Below, in pieces: positions 5,540 to 7,148 of a DNA stretch of 7,148 nt. Where the stretch lies: contig CALJTY010000008.1 of NCBI GenBank assembly GCA_937975915.1, forward strand, positions 1 to 7,148. Direction: 5' to 3'. A model generated the notes under the pieces. It did no database searches. It had not been told where the DNA came from and worked only from the letters and a program-made list of their open reading frames with translations. This DNA comes from an uncultured Acidimicrobiaceae bacterium (GTDB lineage: Bacteria; Actinomycetota; Acidimicrobiia; Acidimicrobiales; RAAP-2). A program made the position numbers and the translations under genes. Each line of letters opens with the position of its first letter. Position 1 is the first letter of the stretch.

Positions 5540-6781
5540 CTACCTTGTCGCCCAGGACCACAGTGCAAAATTCAGTGGGTAGATCACGTAACCAAACCTT
5601 GTTGTGGAGGACACACACATCAAAACAGCAAAGCAAGCACTTAGGAGTGACAGCATCTTCGAGAGCGATAGCGGCCAGTGAGTCTTCAAGTACTTAGCCG
5701 TGAAATAGCCACCGACGATCAGAGTCCCGGCCGGAAGTATGTGCTTAAAGGGGTGCCACAACGACGTGAGAATGTGGCCAGGTAGTGCACTGGCAGCAGG
5801 TGAAGTAACTCCAGAGAGCCCTAGTGGGAACGCAAAAACATTGGCAAAGAATGCGTGTGGAGCCTTAATTGCAAATGGCAAGATCGAAGCCACGACAATC
5901 AGTCCCACTACACCAACGAATTGTTTCCACTTACCCTTGAACTCTTCGCCTCGAAGCGTGAGTAGTGCTCCAAGCGCCATTGGCCAAGCAGTGAGCTTCA
6001 TGGCTGATGCAATACCAATGCTGACAGCAGAGACATAGATCTGCTTTCGTTGCAGTGCCACAACACCCAGCAGCATCAGCGCAAGTATTGGCATGTCATC
6101 TCCTCCAGTTGCCAAGAACAATGCGCCGGTCGGAAGAGCAATGAGAACTTGAGCGAGTCGTAACTTCTGCTCTCTCTTTGCTCTAAAGAGCTGAAGGGCA
6201 ATAAGTCCAAGAACAATGGTGAGTAGCGACATCACAATGCGCGCGTCAGTAAGTCCATAAAACTTATGAGTTATGGCGTCAGGCAATCCAAAGACGCTCA
6301 TCAGAGGAAAGTAAGGAAAGAAAGATTCATACGTTGGTAGACCTCTAATGCTGTTAGTAACTTTTCCGTTCTTTACGTCAACGGTGTAGGGATCAGTGCC
6401 TTTAACAACGTTGTTTGCCGAGCGTTCAATGACTGAGACTTCAGGCTGCGCGTAGCCATGGCCACCGTTGTTATTGCGCCAGTGGGTTTCCAGACTGAGT
6501 GGAATAACGACTACTCCGACAACCAGGCCGATGAGCACAATTTTTCTTAGCGAAAAGGTATTTGACCACTTTGAAGCAACAAGCAAGATCAGTGCCGCGA
6601 GGAAGTAACCAGTGACTGAGATGTAACCCCAGTGCCACTGGGCTGGTTCACTTGAAGTGAGCCCCATAAGAAGTGCAAAGACTCCAGCACCAAAATACAA
6701 GACCGCATCAGATACAACTGGGCTAAGAGATACCCACCATGAAGTAACGGGGCGAATAACCCGTTCAGTGGATAGTTGCAT
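5540..6781 (-). CDS. GT87/DUF2029-type membrane glycosyltransferase (mannosyltransferase-like)
   Basis: This 413-residue polytopic protein has roughly ten or more membrane segments, the clearest at about 25-45, 51-70, 80-96, 183-198, 230-243, 248-272, 286-305, 350-365, 376-393 and 396-412. Its layout is that of GT-C fold enzymes of the GT87 group, which includes the PimE mannosyltransferase and uses polyprenyl-phosphate sugars on the outer face of the membrane. A large outer loop after the third segment holds ETHWRNNNGGHGYAQPE, then VVKGTDPY (125-132) and YESFFPYFPLMSVFGLP (151-167), the block typical of these proteins; Glu98 is a possible catalytic acid. RFGYVIYPLN closes the protein. ATG 6781 is preceded by AGGA seven bases away. 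An alpha/beta hydrolase ends 41 bases upstream on the same strand, so an operon is likely. The acceptor (lipid, glycan or protein) cannot be told. Confidence 0.85.
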   Translation of the reverse strand: MQLSTERVIRPVTSWWVSLSPVVSDAVLYFGAGVFALLMGLTSSEPAQWHWGYISVTGYFLAALILLVASKWSNTFSLRKIVLIGLVVGVVVIPLSLETHWRNNNGGHGYAQPEVSVIERSANNVVKGTDPYTVDVKNGKVTNSIRGLPTYESFFPYFPLMSVFGLPDAITHKFYGLTDARIVMSLLTIVLGLIALQLFRAKREQKLRLAQVLIALPTGALFLATGGDDMPILALMLLGVVALQRKQIYVSAVSIGIASAMKLTAWPMALGALLTLRGEEFKGKWKQFVGVVGLIVVASILPFAIKAPHAFFANVFAFPLGLSGVTSPAASALPGHILTSLWHPFKHILPAGTLIVGGYFTAKYLKTHWPLSLSKMLSLLSACFAVLMCVSSTTRFGYVIYPLNFALWSWATR

Positions 6782-6822
6782 ACATAAATCCTAGTTTGCG
6801 TAAGGCAAAAACTGATGAATAA

Positions 6823-7148
6823 CTACTGCGCTCGCCTACTCGGTTGGTACGTAACTGGCGGGTAGTCATCTTCAAAGAAGTTGCGAATAAGTTTTGCACT
6901 TAACTTCGTCTTCTCTTTTAAGACTGCGTGAGAGGTTCCAGGAACAATTGCGAGCTGCGCGCCAGGAACTGCTTCATAAAGAGATGAGGTGTGGCAAAGT
7001 TCCATGAGGTCGTCGTCTCCAGCCATAACCAGCATGGGAACGGTGATCTTCGCGAGGTCATCAACACTAAATGCGGGCTCGGTGTCGAACATATGGAGTG
7101 TCTTAGTGATCACGTCACGAGCGTGTTCTTTGCCACTTGGCGATAGCT
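6823..7148 (-). CDS. Alpha/beta-fold hydrolase, C-terminal part, start beyond window
   Basis: The frame is open from the right edge, so the N-terminal half including the nucleophile is outside the window; about 107 codons are visible. The visible part opens LSPSGKEHARDVITKTLHMF, continues with DDLAKITVPMLVMAGDDD, the strand and Asp of the catalytic triad, and then GAQLAIVPGTSHAVLKEK with the catalytic His. This is the usual end of monofunctional alpha/beta hydrolases such as lactonase- or esterase-like members. The last residues, YPPVTYQPSRRAQ, form a short basic tail. A GTG at 7113 might be mistaken for a start, but homology continues above it. The glycosyltransferase gene begins 41 bases downstream on the same strand, which suggests cotranscription. 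Confidence 0.88.
   Translation of the reverse strand, partial: LSPSGKEHARDVITKTLHMFDTEPAFSVDDLAKITVPMLVMAGDDDLMELCHTSSLYEAVPGAQLAIVPGTSHAVLKEKTKLSAKLIRNFFEDDYPPVTYQPSRRAQ

Overview
The window looks like part of a mid-GC actinobacterial (Actinomycetota) chromosome, probably from a lineage with compact gene spacing. The evidence is the actinobacterial type of ImuA/ImuB pair, a LexA box of the Gram-positive/actinobacterial form (CGAAC-N4-GTTCG), a GT87-type membrane glycosyltransferase, and start codons that seem leaderless beside others with good Shine-Dalgarno sites. The genus cannot be told from the sequence. All genes but one are on the minus strand, gaps are short, and there are no tRNA, rRNA, CRISPR or complete mobile elements.

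Positions 1-2339 form a DNA-damage module. imuA and imuB (minus strand, TGATG overlap, imuB cut by the left edge) diverge from an SRAP/YedK-type gene (plus strand). The short region between them carries a LexA operator (1560-1573) that lies on the inferred start of imuA. Together these suggest SOS-controlled translesion synthesis (ImuA/ImuB, normally partners of DnaE2) beside a protein that crosslinks to abasic sites. The ImuB is odd. By comparison with remembered family members, the fingers and the little-finger domain both seem to be missing, while the palm core, the thumb region, a beta-clamp-binding-like motif and the C-terminal domain remain. ImuA also lacks the P-loop lysine.

Positions 2348-3957 hold an unrecognised, mostly helical protein (its stop lies 8 bases from the SRAP stop, convergent) and a complete alpha/beta hydrolase with a full catalytic triad. 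Positions 3989-5078 hold a 64-residue cysteine-rich zinc-ribbon protein and a class II glutamine amidotransferase (EgtC/YafJ-like). The second of two tandem ATGs is the sensible start of the amidotransferase because it places Cys at position 2.

Positions 5169-5489 are the C-terminal quarter of a CaiB/BaiF family III CoA-transferase, a 5'-truncated remnant. From about 4200 to 5520 the DNA is visibly richer in A+T than both flanks, so this may be an acquired or rearranged segment. Positions 5540-7148 return to the host-like composition. They carry a polytopic GT87/DUF2029 mannosyltransferase-like protein and, 41 bases upstream of it in the same direction, the C-terminal part of a second alpha/beta hydrolase that runs off the right edge. 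No stretch over 300 bases lacks a gene.
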